Of a stretch of DNA of 64,000 nucleotides, positions 42,518 through 51,680 are shown piece by piece. Origin of the DNA: Paludibacteraceae bacterium (lineage in GTDB: Bacteria > Bacteroidota > Bacteroidia > Bacteroidales > Paludibacteraceae); NCBI GenBank assembly GCA_024401555.1, contig JAKSKV010000002.1:110467-174466 (forward strand), given 5' to 3'. Both the position numbers and the translations under genes were made by a program. A model generated the notes under the pieces. The model made no database searches and was not told the DNA's origin. It worked only from the letters and a program-made list of their open reading frames with translations. Position 1 is the stretch's first letter. Each line of letters opens with the position of its first letter.

Positions 42518-43450
42518 TTAAAAAAGGGTTGTCGGGAAAGAGGGTTTATTCAAAATAGATTGAGCGACCGCATGGAGATCGTCCGTCACCGACAAATACT
42601 TGGCACCCTTTTTCACCAAATAATCATTCCCTTGTGAAATCTCCAATGCACGGGTACGTTCATCCTGGAAATAGACCGAATAGAGGGGTTTTTGCGACAT
42701 TAAGGTTGCATTCGCCACATGCATGCTTCCCCCATTCTTATCCGTCTGCACAACAACAGTCGCTTGCGAGAGTCCTGATTGCAAACGGTCACGAGAGATG
42801 AAACTATACTTAGAGAACGACATCCCCATTGGGTATTCCGAAAGCAAAAGGCCACCATTTTCAACGATTCGCTTCGCCAAACCAATGTTCTCGGTTGGTG
42901 TGACCATATGTAATCCATGGGCTAAGAAAGCGACCGTTTTCCCCTTTGCGGCCAATGCGCCTTCGTGAGCGGCCGTATCACAGCCTAACGCCAAACCAGA
43001 GACAACGGTCAACCCCTCCTTCACAAAATCCTCCGCCAAATGTTTCGCCGCACTCATTCCCTCTGGAGAAGGATGTCTGGTGCCGGCGATGGCAATGCAA
43101 GGATCTTTGACAACCGAGAGATCGCCCTTCGCATAGAGCAGCACAGGAGGCGTCAAATCGCCTCTCTCGTTGGTAGTCCGACGTAGTATTTCAGGATAGG
43201 CTTCGTCACCATACAAAAGGAATTGAAATCCCTCCGCTTGGCTTCTCTCGATCACCTTTTGGGCATAAGCAAACGCTTGCTCGATGTGAGTTTTACCAAT
43301 GGGAACGCTCTCCCCCTCTTCTTTGATGGTCAAGGAAGATTCAATCAGGCGTTGAATCAAATCCTCGCCCGTATATTCCATAAAACGATATAATTTCTTG
43401 CTCGCTATACCCAACAGGTAACTGAGAGCGATTGTTTCGGATAGTGTCAT
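42518..43450 (-). CDS. dprA: DNA-processing protein DprA
   Basis: Loads RecA on incoming single-stranded DNA during natural transformation (310 residues). Rossmann-fold core with IAGTRHPSPEGMSAAKHLA (quoted as AGTRHPSPEGMSAA), GLALGCDTAAHEGAL and LSEYPMGM. The N-terminal SAM-like region is present; the C-terminal winged helix seen in longer members is lacking. A TAATTTTG element at 43455-43462 lies almost at the ATG, so either the transcript is leaderless or the element is fortuitous. Confidence 0.93.
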   Translation of the reverse strand: MTLSETIALSYLLGIASKKLYRFMEYTGEDLIQRLIESSLTIKEEGESVPIGKTHIEQAFAYAQKVIERSQAEGFQFLLYGDEAYPEILRRTTNERGDLTPPVLLYAKGDLSVVKDPCIAIAGTRHPSPEGMSAAKHLAEDFVKEGLTVVSGLALGCDTAAHEGALAAKGKTVAFLAHGLHMVTPTENIGLAKRIVENGGLLLSEYPMGMSFSKYSFISRDRLQSGLSQATVVVQTDKNGGSMHVANATLMSQKPLYSVYFQDERTRALEISQGNDYLVKKGAKYLSVTDDLHAVAQSILNKPSFPTTLF

Positions 43451-43530
43451 ACGACAAAATTAGCCAAAAATCACAAACTACACTTTAGTTTTTCTAAAAC
43501 TTTGGGGAGTTATTACTCTTCAGATTTACG

Positions 43531-46500
43531 GAAGAAAGTCTCGGAGATAAAGGAACTAGTACTTGTCCTAAAGAAATTCAAGGTCTTAATCCTTGTTTTA
43601 GTGGAAGATGGTCTCGGAGAGTTGCAAGACAAGATTGAGAAGCTTGTTTCAATGTCTTAATCCTTGTTTTAGTGGAAGATGGTCTCGGAGAAAAGTTCAT
43701 CAAAGATGCAACAATTCAATCAATCAAAAGTCTTAATCCTTGTTTTAGTGGAAGATGGTCTCGGAGATCTTCAAGCAGTAACTGCAAAGTTAGGAAAGTG
43801 CAGGTCTTAATCCTTGTTTTAGTGGAAGATGGTCTCTGAGCTATTAATAAATGGTATAATGCTGCAACAACTAATGAGTCTTAATCCTTGTTTTAGTGGA
43901 AGATGGTCTCGGAGGACTCTTATTTGTGGTATTCAATGTGCAAGAGCACAAGTCTTAATCCTTGTTTTAGTGGAAGATGGTCTCGGAGAGTAAATAATGG
44001 CAGATAATAGAGATAGACAACAATCGTCTTAATCCTTGTTTTAGTGGAAGATGGTCTCTGAGCTATTAATAAATGGTATAATGCTGCAACAACTAATGAG
44101 TCTTAATCCTTGTTTTAGTGGAAGATGGTCTCGGAGGACTCTTATTTGTGGTATTCAATGTGCAAGAGCACAAGTCTTAATCCTTGTTTTAGTGGAAGAT
44201 GGTCTCGGAGAGTAAATAATGGCAGATAATAGAGATAGACAACAATCGTCTTAATCCTTGTTTTAGTGGAAGATGGTCTCGGAGAACGCAGAGAACAAAG
44301 TGTTCGATTGGCTAAATGCAACGTCTTAATCCTTGTTTTAGTGGAAGATGGTCTCGGAGAATGTTTCTCTCCATATAAACGAAGATTTCTAAGTAGTCTT
44401 AATCCTTGTTTTAGTGGAAGATGGTCTCGGAGTTTCTTTTTTTTTGCCGTTTTTTTTTTCGCCTTTGAAGTCTTAATCCTTGTTTTAGTGGAAGATGGTC
44501 TCGGAGAACTATTACAGAAAGAGTAAGAAGTATAAATCTAAAGTCTTAATCCTTGTTTTAGTGGAAGATGGTCTCGGAGCGTGCAGTGGCAAAAACTGCC
44601 GCAAGAAGAGATGTGAGTCTTAATCCTTGTTTTAGTGGAAGATGGTCTCGGAGAAGAAACCCATTACAGCAAACTAGAAAAAACTATTTAGTCTTAATCC
44701 TTGTTTTAGTGGAAGATGGTCTCGGAGCATCGAGGGTATTTCCGTTCGCTTTGCGGAGATTGTGTCTTAATCCTTGTTTTAGTGGAAGATGGTCTCGGAG
44801 TGTTAAGCTTTCAGACAGAGCTCAAGCTCGTCTTGAGTGTCTTAATCCTTGTTTTAGTGGAAGATGGTCTCGGAGAATCAAAAAGTTTGCTACTGAGTTT
44901 ATCTTAGATGTGTCTTAATCCTTGTTTTAGTGGAAGATGGTCTCGGAGATACTTCAATAGATAGTGTAGTACTCTATCCCGACAAAGTCTTAATCCTTGT
45001 TTTAGTGGAAGATGGTCTCGGAGTAAGTACTGAATTAAATAAAGGATTAAGAGGACAAGTCTTAATCCTTGTTTTAGTGGAAGATGGTCTCGGAGCTGAG
45101 CTTACGGTTACACGAGAGCTTCACCTTCAAGGAGTCTTAATCCTTGTTTTAGTGGAAGATGGTCTCGGAGTACTGGGAGAAATGCAGGTTCGCTAATAAT
45201 TACGAAAATGTCTTAATCCTTGTTTTAGTGGAAGATGGTCTCGGAGAACAATATTCCTAAATGGAAGATATGAACCAGAAATAGTCTTAATCCTTGTTTT
45301 AGTGGAAGATGGTCTCGGAGTGGCAGTTGGAGTTGGCGCTACAGTATATGTAGTGTCCAGTCTTAATCCTTGTTTTAGTGGAAGATGGTCTCGGAGAAAA
45401 CATTAATTAACATTAAAAACAATACGGATATGAAGTCTTAATCCTTGTTTTAGTGGAAGATGGTCTCGGAGCATATCCGACACAACAGTTTATTTAAATT
45501 AAACATTAAGTCTTAATCCTTGTTTTAGTGGAAGATGGTCTCGGAGTAATGGTAGAACTAAAGTAGATATTACATGTCCAATCCGTCTTAATCCTTGTTT
45601 TAGTGGAAGATGGTCTCGGAGTCTGAAACAAACAGGTTTATATCATTGGAATGGTGAGTCTTAATCCTTGTTTTAGTGGAAGATGGTCTCGGAGACGATA
45701 TCATTATGATGGGGACACAAATTATTGTGGATTGTCTTAATCCTTGTTTTAGTGGAAGATGGTCTCGGAGGTATAAGCACTATAAGCACTATATGAATTG
45801 GTAGTGTCTTAATCCTTGTTTTAGTGGAAGATGGTCTCGGAGCTAGGTCCATCCTCCCCCACCAATAAAAATTAAAAATTTTGTCTTAATCCTTGTTTTA
45901 GTGGAAGATGGTCTCGGAGGTGAGATATTTTGCGGTGATGCTGGGCTGGGTAGCGGGTCTTAATCCTTGTTTTAGTGGAAGATGGTCTCGGAGATTAGAG
46001 GTATTGTTCCATCTGTTGATGCTGAGACTGGTCTTAATCCTTGTTTTAGTGGAAGATGGTCTCGGAGAAGTATTGGAATTGCCGCAAGATGCAGCAAACC
46101 AAGTAGTCTTAATCCTTGTTTTAGTGGAAGATGGTCTCGGAGAATAAGAAGGCTTCATCTAAGAAGTAATTGGTTCCGGTGTCTTAATCCTTGTTTTAGT
46201 GGAAGATGGTCTCGGAGGCAGATTTGAAAGTTCAAGAGCAGAAGAGAATAGAGTCTTAATCCTTGTTTTAGTGGAAGATGGTCTCGGAGTTTTAACACTA
46301 AATTACAAAGAGTATGAAAATATTTTTGTCTTAATCCTTGTTTTAGTGGAAGATGGTCTCGGAGGTTGTGGCATTTGGATTTCAACACAAGAAGTTGCAG
46401 CTGTCTTAATCCTTGTTTTAGTGGAAGATGGTCTCGGAGAACAACCCGCCACGGCGAAGTTGTAGAGAAAGTTGAAATGTCTTAATCCTTGTTTTAGTGG

Positions 46501-46589
46501 AAGATGGTCTCGGAGTATTATTAACATTAACAATTAAAAAGAATGAAAGATTGTCTTAATCCTTGTTTTAGTGGAAGATGGTCTCGGAG
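43531..46589 (-). CRISPR. CRISPR array 1: 41 full repeats plus a degenerate distal repeat
   Basis: Repeats of 37 bp start GTCTTAATCC and end GGTCTCGGAG on the plus strand. The first full copy is 43583-43619 and the last 46553-46589; period 72-77 bp, spacers mostly 35-39 bp. A leader flanks the right end, so transcription is on the minus strand and the crRNA repeat ends in GGATTAAGAC, giving the 8-nt handle ATTAAGAC usual for type III. The left end has a degraded repeat (GGAAGAAAGTCTCGGAG, about 43530-43546). Repeats at 43804 and 44026 carry CTCTGAG instead of CTCGGAG. Units 4-6 are duplicated in tandem. The array is read through on the plus strand as repetitive peptides, which are not genes. 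Confidence 0.99.
43804..44247. repeat. Tandem duplication of three repeat-spacer units in array 1
   Basis: Segment 43804-44025 and segment 44026-44247 (222 bp each) are identical as far as I can read, including three spacers and the CTCTGAG variant in the first repeat of each copy. Confidence 0.95.
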
Positions 46590-46881
46590 AGTACATTTTG
46601 TAAATCGTTCAGTTTCATTGCGTTACGCAACAAAATCCAGAAAATTCATCAAAAATCACTCAAAAAAAGTACCATTTTTTCGGGGTGCAAAATTATAATT
46701 TTATCAAATATCTTCAAAGAACTTTTTAAAATAAATTTTCTTTCTGAAAATCAGTTACTTACACTGAAATCAAGGACAAAATTAGTAATTCATCCATTAT
46801 CTCGCAACAATTTTAGCGAAGAAATCACGGTTACTTAATTTATATGCGTACGAATATAGCTTTAACATAAAATTAACAATT
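46590..46881 (-). promoter_or_regulatory. CRISPR leader 1
   Basis: AT-rich 292 bp directly right of array 1, ending inside the stop codon of the HTH gene. It is a duplicate of leader 2: the array-distal block 46689-46881 is identical to 53223-53415, whereas the 100 bp next to the array differ at about 15 positions. On the minus strand a TTTG box (46718-46715) lies 19 bp before TAATTTTG (46695-46688), a good Bacteroidota promoter, so the array transcript would begin about 90 nt before the first repeat. Confidence 0.85.
46688..46718 (-). promoter_or_regulatory. Predicted array 1 promoter (TTTG-N19-TAATTTTG)
   Basis: Both boxes of the Bacteroidota consensus are present with 19-bp spacing, pointing toward array 1. 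Confidence 0.55.
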
Positions 46882-47593
46882 ATAGAACCGACATCAAAAG
46901 CAGCCTGTTATATGTTATCCGCTTCACCGACTCCGTCTTAAGAGAAGAATCCAAATGAGAAGACAAGATCTTCTTCTTAAAATTATCACAATTAGAGATT
47001 ATCCACTCCAGTACCAATTCTGCATCTTTCTTTGACAAACCAGATCGTACCATCGCCGCTATCCAATCTTTTCGCTCTATCAATCTTCTCTTTCCATTAA
47101 GGGGAAGAGGCAGTTCATCAGCAACCGAAGGTCTCTCCAACATATCCAGCAACAAATCATAATGCGGAGAAACAGGCAACCCAAATCCTTTAGATGAGGC
47201 TACAAACAAATGCTTATATGAAAAATCTAAGCATGCAGTCATCCACGAAAACATCACCCTTTTCCAAAAAGGAACAAGCTTAACAACAGACGAATGCGGG
47301 AGTATCATAACACTTGCGTACATATCATATGATGAACGGGCAACACGGACAAAATCTTCCGCCATAGCGAATTCAGCGGACAAGACACAATTCTCATCCT
47401 TAATCGATGGAGACATTTTGCAACCAAAGACAGACAACACCTGATTCACCTTATCCATCATAAGAGATTCTTTCCCTTGCTCAATAGACCTGATGAAACC
47501 TATTCCCACGCCGCTGCGATCTGCTAGATCTTGCTGGCTCATTCCCCATCGCCGACGCATCTGCTTTAGAAAGAAAGACAACTCGTTGACCAT
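46880..47593 (-). CDS. HTH (HipB-like) protein with HipA-type C-lobe remnant
   Basis: A 237-residue protein, last gene of the adaptation operon, 11 bp after cas2. Residues 6-58 are an XRE/HipB-type helix-turn-helix (MSQQDLADRSGVGIGFIRSIEQG). The remainder, about residues 75-205, looks to me like the C-lobe of a HipA kinase: AMAEDFVRV, then FSWMTACLDFSYKHL where HipA has its NxDxHxKN catalytic loop (Asp123 and Lys127 kept, the Asn and His replaced), then PVSPHYDLLLD like the HipA metal-Asp motif, then LPLPLNGKRR and WIAAMVRSGLSKKDAE. The ATP-binding N-lobe is missing, so kinase activity is unlikely. Probable DNA-binding regulator of the locus. The HipA match is by eye and moderate. Confidence 0.75.
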   Translation of the reverse strand: MVNELSFFLKQMRRRWGMSQQDLADRSGVGIGFIRSIEQGKESLMMDKVNQVLSVFGCKMSPSIKDENCVLSAEFAMAEDFVRVARSSYDMYASVMILPHSSVVKLVPFWKRVMFSWMTACLDFSYKHLFVASSKGFGLPVSPHYDLLLDMLERPSVADELPLPLNGKRRLIERKDWIAAMVRSGLSKKDAELVLEWIISNCDNFKKKILSSHLDSSLKTESVKRITYNRLLLMSVL

Positions 47594-47604
47594 ACTTTAA
47601 TCGA

Positions 47605-48093
47605 TTAAAAGAAAAGTGTGCTTTTGGAATGCGTGATTATATCCAAATTGATATTTTGACCAATAATCTTCATTGCCCGTAAATAATCCGTAGAGAGGGG
47701 AACTATCAAAATACTATCCTCATTTTCGTATGCGGCTTGCACCGCAGCTAAATCATTTCGTATGGTTTCATATACAGATGAATCCAAATCAGCCAAAAAG
47801 ATCGATTTCTGAACCCTTGTACAGCCCTTCTTCTCCAAATATTTGACAACTTGGTTACGAACCTTATTGCTTTCGATATCATACATAATAAAAAATAACA
47901 TATTCGTAGGCTTTCTTTGAAAATCATTGACAATACCCAACATTCTCTTTACGCGTTCATCAATACTCGGCATTTCTTCCACATCATTCTTTAGAGGATT
48001 CGGGCAAGTCGAACCATCCAATCCAGACCGAATGTACTTTTGCATCTTCTCAACAAATGAGAGTTCGCGCTTTTTCCCTTTTTTTTCATTCAT
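47605..48093 (-). CDS. cas2: Cas2 with N-terminal extension
   Basis: Spacer-integration partner of Cas1, normally 90-100 residues. Here it has 162. The Cas2 core starts near residue 63 (NMLFFIMYDIESNKVRNQVV, ending there; then KSIFLADL and ILIVPLS), with the ferredoxin-like beta-alpha-beta fold and the conserved Asp in YDIES. The first 60 residues (rich in Lys and acidic residues, with SFVEKMQKYIRSGLDG) have no match I recognise. The start overlaps the end of the primase-polymerase gene by 8 bp, and no internal start near residue 60 has a better context, so I keep the long form. Confidence 0.92.
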   Translation of the reverse strand: MNEKKGKKRELSFVEKMQKYIRSGLDGSTCPNPLKNDVEEMPSIDERVKRMLGIVNDFQRKPTNMLFFIMYDIESNKVRNQVVKYLEKKGCTRVQKSIFLADLDSSVYETIRNDLAAVQAAYENEDSILIVPLSTDYLRAMKIIGQNINLDIITHSKSTLFF

Positions 48094-49120
48094 GCTGCAG
48101 CTGATCGTAAGTGTCTATAAAAGTCTCCACCAATTGCGCTATCACCTCAGTCACATCGGAATCTGTTCCACTTTTCGTGGAACGCACCACACGGAATCCG
48201 TGTTTGCCATAGAAGAGATTGACCTCCGCCAGTTTGAGCCCGACTTTTACCATTATCTGTTTTCCATATTGGATACTCACAATTGACGAAACAACCGCAC
48301 CAGTCTTTTCTATGTAATTTTTCAGATCAAAAATTATATCTTCCAATATGCCAGGCACAAAAACCACCCTCTTCTCTTCCCGTTTGGCAGCCCTTGGGTT
48401 CAGAATCTCCTTGATGCGATGCATCGTTTCGTCACCAGGATCAATAGGAGCTTTTTCTTCAGGCGTATTTGGTTTGATTTCCTTCTGGTAGCGTTCTATC
48501 TCCCGTTTCTGTTCGAACAAAGCGAAAGTATTGCTTAAATCCACAAAAGCTTGTAGATCTACACGTTCAGCATTCGGATTATAATAGACCTTTTCATCGA
48601 CACTGATAAAACAAGCTCTTGTAACATCCGATGTTTTGGCGTCAACCACCTGTTCTATGCAGTACAGTTTGGAAAACGACGTGACGAAAGCCTTGTAGAA
48701 TATCGCATATAATCCGCTGTCGCAACACCTCTCCTTCAAACGAAACATCACCTTCAGTCCATCCTCGCTTGGAGAGAGAAACGAAAGAACCACCCGCTGA
48801 TCCGCTTCTATCTTTCTCCTTAGGCTCTCAATCTCCAATCCCTTCTCCGTTATATGATCAATATCCACAATAAAATATTCCGCATAGGCAAAATTCTCAG
48901 TCCTTCGGTATGGAGGGTTGAACATACCACAAACCACATAAGGCAATGTACGCTTCTGAGCTACATACTGCGAATGATCGATCTCCTGAAGAATACGCAA
49001 CTGTCTGATTTGAGATACAATTTCAGGACGTGGGTTGCGAATACTATGATATAGATATTCAACTTTTACCTTTTTCAAAGCATCATCTACCGCTCTAATA
49101 TTGGTTCCCGCATTTATCAT
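48086..49120 (-). CDS. CRISPR-associated primase-polymerase (CAPP, AEP family)
   Basis: A 344-residue archaeo-eukaryotic primase-like protein of the BT4734/VirE-N type. The three catalytic regions are visible: DxD as FIVDIDH (Asp86, Asp88), SPSEDGLKVMF at 116-126, and DAKTSDVTRACFIS at 160-173 followed by a VDE. In characterised CRISPR-associated primase-polymerases this domain primes and extends DNA or RNA strands and interacts with Cas1-Cas2. The C-terminal region (about 235-344) has AEVNLFYGKHGFRVV and SDVTEVIAQLVETF, unrecognised. It lies 14 bp after cas1 and overlaps cas2, so it is part of the adaptation module. I infer that it converts single-stranded or RNA-derived fragments to integrable duplexes. 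Confidence 0.85.
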   Translation of the reverse strand: MINAGTNIRAVDDALKKVKVEYLYHSIRNPRPEIVSQIRQLRILQEIDHSQYVAQKRTLPYVVCGMFNPPYRRTENFAYAEYFIVDIDHITEKGLEIESLRRKIEADQRVVLSFLSPSEDGLKVMFRLKERCCDSGLYAIFYKAFVTSFSKLYCIEQVVDAKTSDVTRACFISVDEKVYYNPNAERVDLQAFVDLSNTFALFEQKREIERYQKEIKPNTPEEKAPIDPGDETMHRIKEILNPRAAKREEKRVVFVPGILEDIIFDLKNYIEKTGAVVSSIVSIQYGKQIMVKVGLKLAEVNLFYGKHGFRVVRSTKSGTDSDVTEVIAQLVETFIDTYDQLQHE

Positions 49121-49134
49121 AAGCCTATAGATAT

Positions 49135-50118
49135 TTACTCGTCAAACTTCTTGAATTTTTGAGCTAGATTCTGGCAATAAAGAAAAATCTGCTGATTTCT
49201 ACTTCTACTGATTCCTCGCACATTGGTCACCTCTTCCAAGTAATCATTGAGAGATTGAATCAAAACACGCCTTCCCAAAGGTTCCAACCAATAAGATCCA
49301 TCCTCCTTTACAGAATAATAATCATCTGTTATGGAATTCTGCGACACCAACGAAAAAACGACATAATCTACCCAAACACGATACAACTCAATCACATCGT
49401 AAACCAATACGGGACGATTATAATCATCTCGGTGAAGGATGCCGATATAAGGATCCACCCCTGCCTTTATAAGCGATCCTTCTATCTTCCCATAAAGCAA
49501 GCCATATCCGTAATTCAACAGAGCATTCACCACATCCAACGCAGGATGTTGGCTTCTGTTTTGAAAACGAAGGTGTTCCGGAAGGAAGATATTCAATGTA
49601 TCAAAATAGATTTTAGAAGCTTGTCCCTCCCATCCTCTTAATTGAGCGGCCACGTCTGCCACAATATCACCGTCAAGCTTTCCAAGCTTTTCTCGATGAT
49701 CTTCCATTTTGGCGATTGATTTTGCAACCGATTCGTTTTGCGCCTCATTATCAGAACGAAACATAAGCAATAAAGCCTGTTGATTTTCTATCTTCTGCCT
49801 TAAGACTTCCTTGATCCATTCAAGTGCATCCTTGGAGAAAGAGAACGCTAATTGCCCCTTCCTGATGGTGGAAATAGAACCATACTTCGGGCTCCAGATC
49901 CGACCAATAACCGCACCTGCCTTATCGACGAACAACACCTCTATCTCCTTTTCCATAGCAAGCAGTACCGCATCACTTGATATCTGAGCACCTCTACTCA
50001 TCTGGATGCTAGTGATGCCTTCTGCAGGAATCCGTTGTTTTCCCTCTGCGGTCACAATAACAAACCCTTCATTGTCGCGAGACAGAGTCACGCCAAATGT
50101 ATTTAGAACTAATTCCAT
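49135..50118 (-). CDS. cas1: Cas1 integrase
   Basis: Metal-dependent integrase that inserts prespacers at the leader-repeat junction (327 residues). The N-terminal beta-sandwich (MELVLNTFGVTL, IPAEGITSIQMSRGAQIS quoted to 18) is followed by the helical catalytic domain with Glu164 in RGWEGQASKIYF, His229 in GILHRDDYNRP and the Asp241/Glu244 region in LVYDVIELYR. All metal ligands are intact. No reverse transcriptase or Cas6 is fused to it, unlike some other type III Cas1 proteins. It is 12 bp downstream of the TPR-OB gene. Confidence 0.98.
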   Translation of the reverse strand: MELVLNTFGVTLSRDNEGFVIVTAEGKQRIPAEGITSIQMSRGAQISSDAVLLAMEKEIEVLFVDKAGAVIGRIWSPKYGSISTIRKGQLAFSFSKDALEWIKEVLRQKIENQQALLLMFRSDNEAQNESVAKSIAKMEDHREKLGKLDGDIVADVAAQLRGWEGQASKIYFDTLNIFLPEHLRFQNRSQHPALDVVNALLNYGYGLLYGKIEGSLIKAGVDPYIGILHRDDYNRPVLVYDVIELYRVWVDYVVFSLVSQNSITDDYYSVKEDGSYWLEPLGRRVLIQSLNDYLEEVTNVRGISRSRNQQIFLYCQNLAQKFKKFDE

Positions 50119-50130
50119 ATTTCACCTAAT

Positions 50131-51600
50131 TTACCGTACAACTTCAATTGACAATGCACGCCACCCCCATCTCTTTTTCTTTCTATCGAAACTGATGCAT
50201 GCAACACCTTTCACTATATTTCCGTGTGTAATACCCGATAAAAAGTGAGGCTCCACAAAAACATCTTCCACCATACCAAACGCCCCCTTGTTGAGGTATT
50301 TCCCTTCAAATTGCCTATAAAAAGAAGGATGAACTCGATCCAATTCTACTTCAACATTCCTGACCAACGTCGGTCGATCTTCACCAAGAGCATTCGCTTG
50401 AAAAGTAACCAAACTATCTTTTTTAATTTCTGGAAACTTTTTATCCATTTTGAAGAAACCCTGAATTTTGTCTTCCGTCACAAATGAGACCATACGTTTT
50501 TCTTCGTTAACATATGTCACCAAACAAGTAAACCTGCTTGGTTCTCCCAAAATCAAGCGTTCCGCTTTATCAGAGAATCGTCTATAAAACGGTTCATTGT
50601 TTCTGGTTGCAGTTGTCTGCATAAACCATTTCTCCACTTGGATATTGCGCAATCCATTTGTGAGGCTCCACCCTTTTCTTTTTCGTGCCTCTATAGCTCT
50701 CAATGCCTCATATTTCGCCTCCGACAAATGTCCCATATTAGCGAACAGCAATGCGGACTCTTCTCGCAACGACACCAACATCTCCTCCTTTCCTCCACAT
50801 GCCAATGCTTTACACAAAAAGGACATTTTCAAATCACAATCACTTTGGGTATCGGCGAGCATTTGCCACACCCAAAATTCACGGGACTTTAACCTTGCAA
50901 ATTGTTTTAATAGATCATAAGCAGCCTGTCCATCCCCTTTTTTCAACAACAATTTCGCCCAATAATAAGGAGGATAAACATATTCCTTATGTTGTTCGAT
51001 AACAGACCTGATATATGAAACGAAGCGAGTAATACTATCCTCTTCTCCTTCCCGCAAAAGTATCTTGGAGTAGCAGATAATCGCCCTCTCCGCAAGTGAC
51101 ATCATCTTAGATCCATTACTTAAAGTAACTTCATCGTAATCCTCACCACTTAGGTTGTCAAGTCCCCACCAGTCGATGAAAGATGATAAGTGCAACCACT
51201 TTCCTCCTAATCTTAAAGCTGCTGATAATACAGACGAATAGGCCTTCCCCTTTTGAGGGTGTGGCAACTGTTGGAGAGAAGATAGCAGCTGATCATACTC
51301 CGCACTTTTCGCATCCGCATCCGCCAACAACTTTCGCAAACTCCACATGACACTGTCCATCAGCATGGATTCTTCGTTGCCAAGATGCAGGGCGACCATT
51401 TCTTGTAACCAATGCAGATATTTACTGAAATCCCGATTAGTAGCACTTTGGTCTAGGTATTCATAAAGCACCCAGCCCATGGCTCGTTTGGTCCAGAGAT
51501 CATCCGGGGTATCTTTAAGAGCTTCCTCTGCAAGATGATACGCATCATCTATCTTTCCCTCCTTCCGAAGGGTAGAAATTTCTTGGAATGTGTTTTTCAT
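50131..51600 (-). CDS. TPR protein with two C-terminal OB-like domains
   Basis: First gene of the adaptation operon, 489 residues, cytoplasmic (no signal or TM). Residues 1-340 are helical repeats of TPR type (GKIDDAYHLAEEALKDTPDD, KLLLKKGDGQAAYDLLKQFA, GHLSEAKYEALRAIEARKR). From about 355 a small beta-barrel resembling a cold-shock/S1 OB fold appears (FTCLVTYVNEEKRMVSFVTE), and a second follows (FEGKYLNKGAFGMVEDVFV ... GVACISFDRKKKRWGWRALS). OB and CSD barrels of this kind usually bind RNA or ssDNA. TPR plus OB architectures occur in some NTP-dependent conflict systems, but I cannot name a family. Position right before cas1 (12 bp) and behind its own promoter suggests a role in spacer acquisition or its control. 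Confidence 0.8.
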   Translation of the reverse strand: MKNTFQEISTLRKEGKIDDAYHLAEEALKDTPDDLWTKRAMGWVLYEYLDQSATNRDFSKYLHWLQEMVALHLGNEESMLMDSVMWSLRKLLADADAKSAEYDQLLSSLQQLPHPQKGKAYSSVLSAALRLGGKWLHLSSFIDWWGLDNLSGEDYDEVTLSNGSKMMSLAERAIICYSKILLREGEEDSITRFVSYIRSVIEQHKEYVYPPYYWAKLLLKKGDGQAAYDLLKQFARLKSREFWVWQMLADTQSDCDLKMSFLCKALACGGKEEMLVSLREESALLFANMGHLSEAKYEALRAIEARKRKGWSLTNGLRNIQVEKWFMQTTATRNNEPFYRRFSDKAERLILGEPSRFTCLVTYVNEEKRMVSFVTEDKIQGFFKMDKKFPEIKKDSLVTFQANALGEDRPTLVRNVEVELDRVHPSFYRQFEGKYLNKGAFGMVEDVFVEPHFLSGITHGNIVKGVACISFDRKKKRWGWRALSIEVVR

Positions 51601-51624
51601 GGTGTTATCAAGTAATTACATTTT

Positions 51625-51654
51625 CAAAATTAGCATAAAATATGAATATTCAAA
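51625..51654 (-). promoter_or_regulatory. Promoter of the adaptation operon (TTTG-N18-TAATTTTG)
   Basis: TTTG at 51654-51651 and TAATTTTG at 51632-51625 on the minus strand, with the TPR-OB start codon 25 bp further on. Both boxes match Bacteroidota consensus. Confidence 0.6.
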
Positions 51655-51680
51655 CTTTTGAAAGTAAAAATCAAGATTAA

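Noticed and set aside
44266-46465. Long frames within array 1 encoding repeated peptides such as LILVLVEDGLG or LNPCFSGRWSR
   Set aside because: They are translations of the CRISPR repeat in different frames (both strands) and have no start context, so they are not genes. The same holds for array 2.
46578-46838. An 86-residue frame across the end of array 1 and leader 1
   Set aside because: The leader copy at 53124 does not preserve it, and its first residues are repeat sequence.
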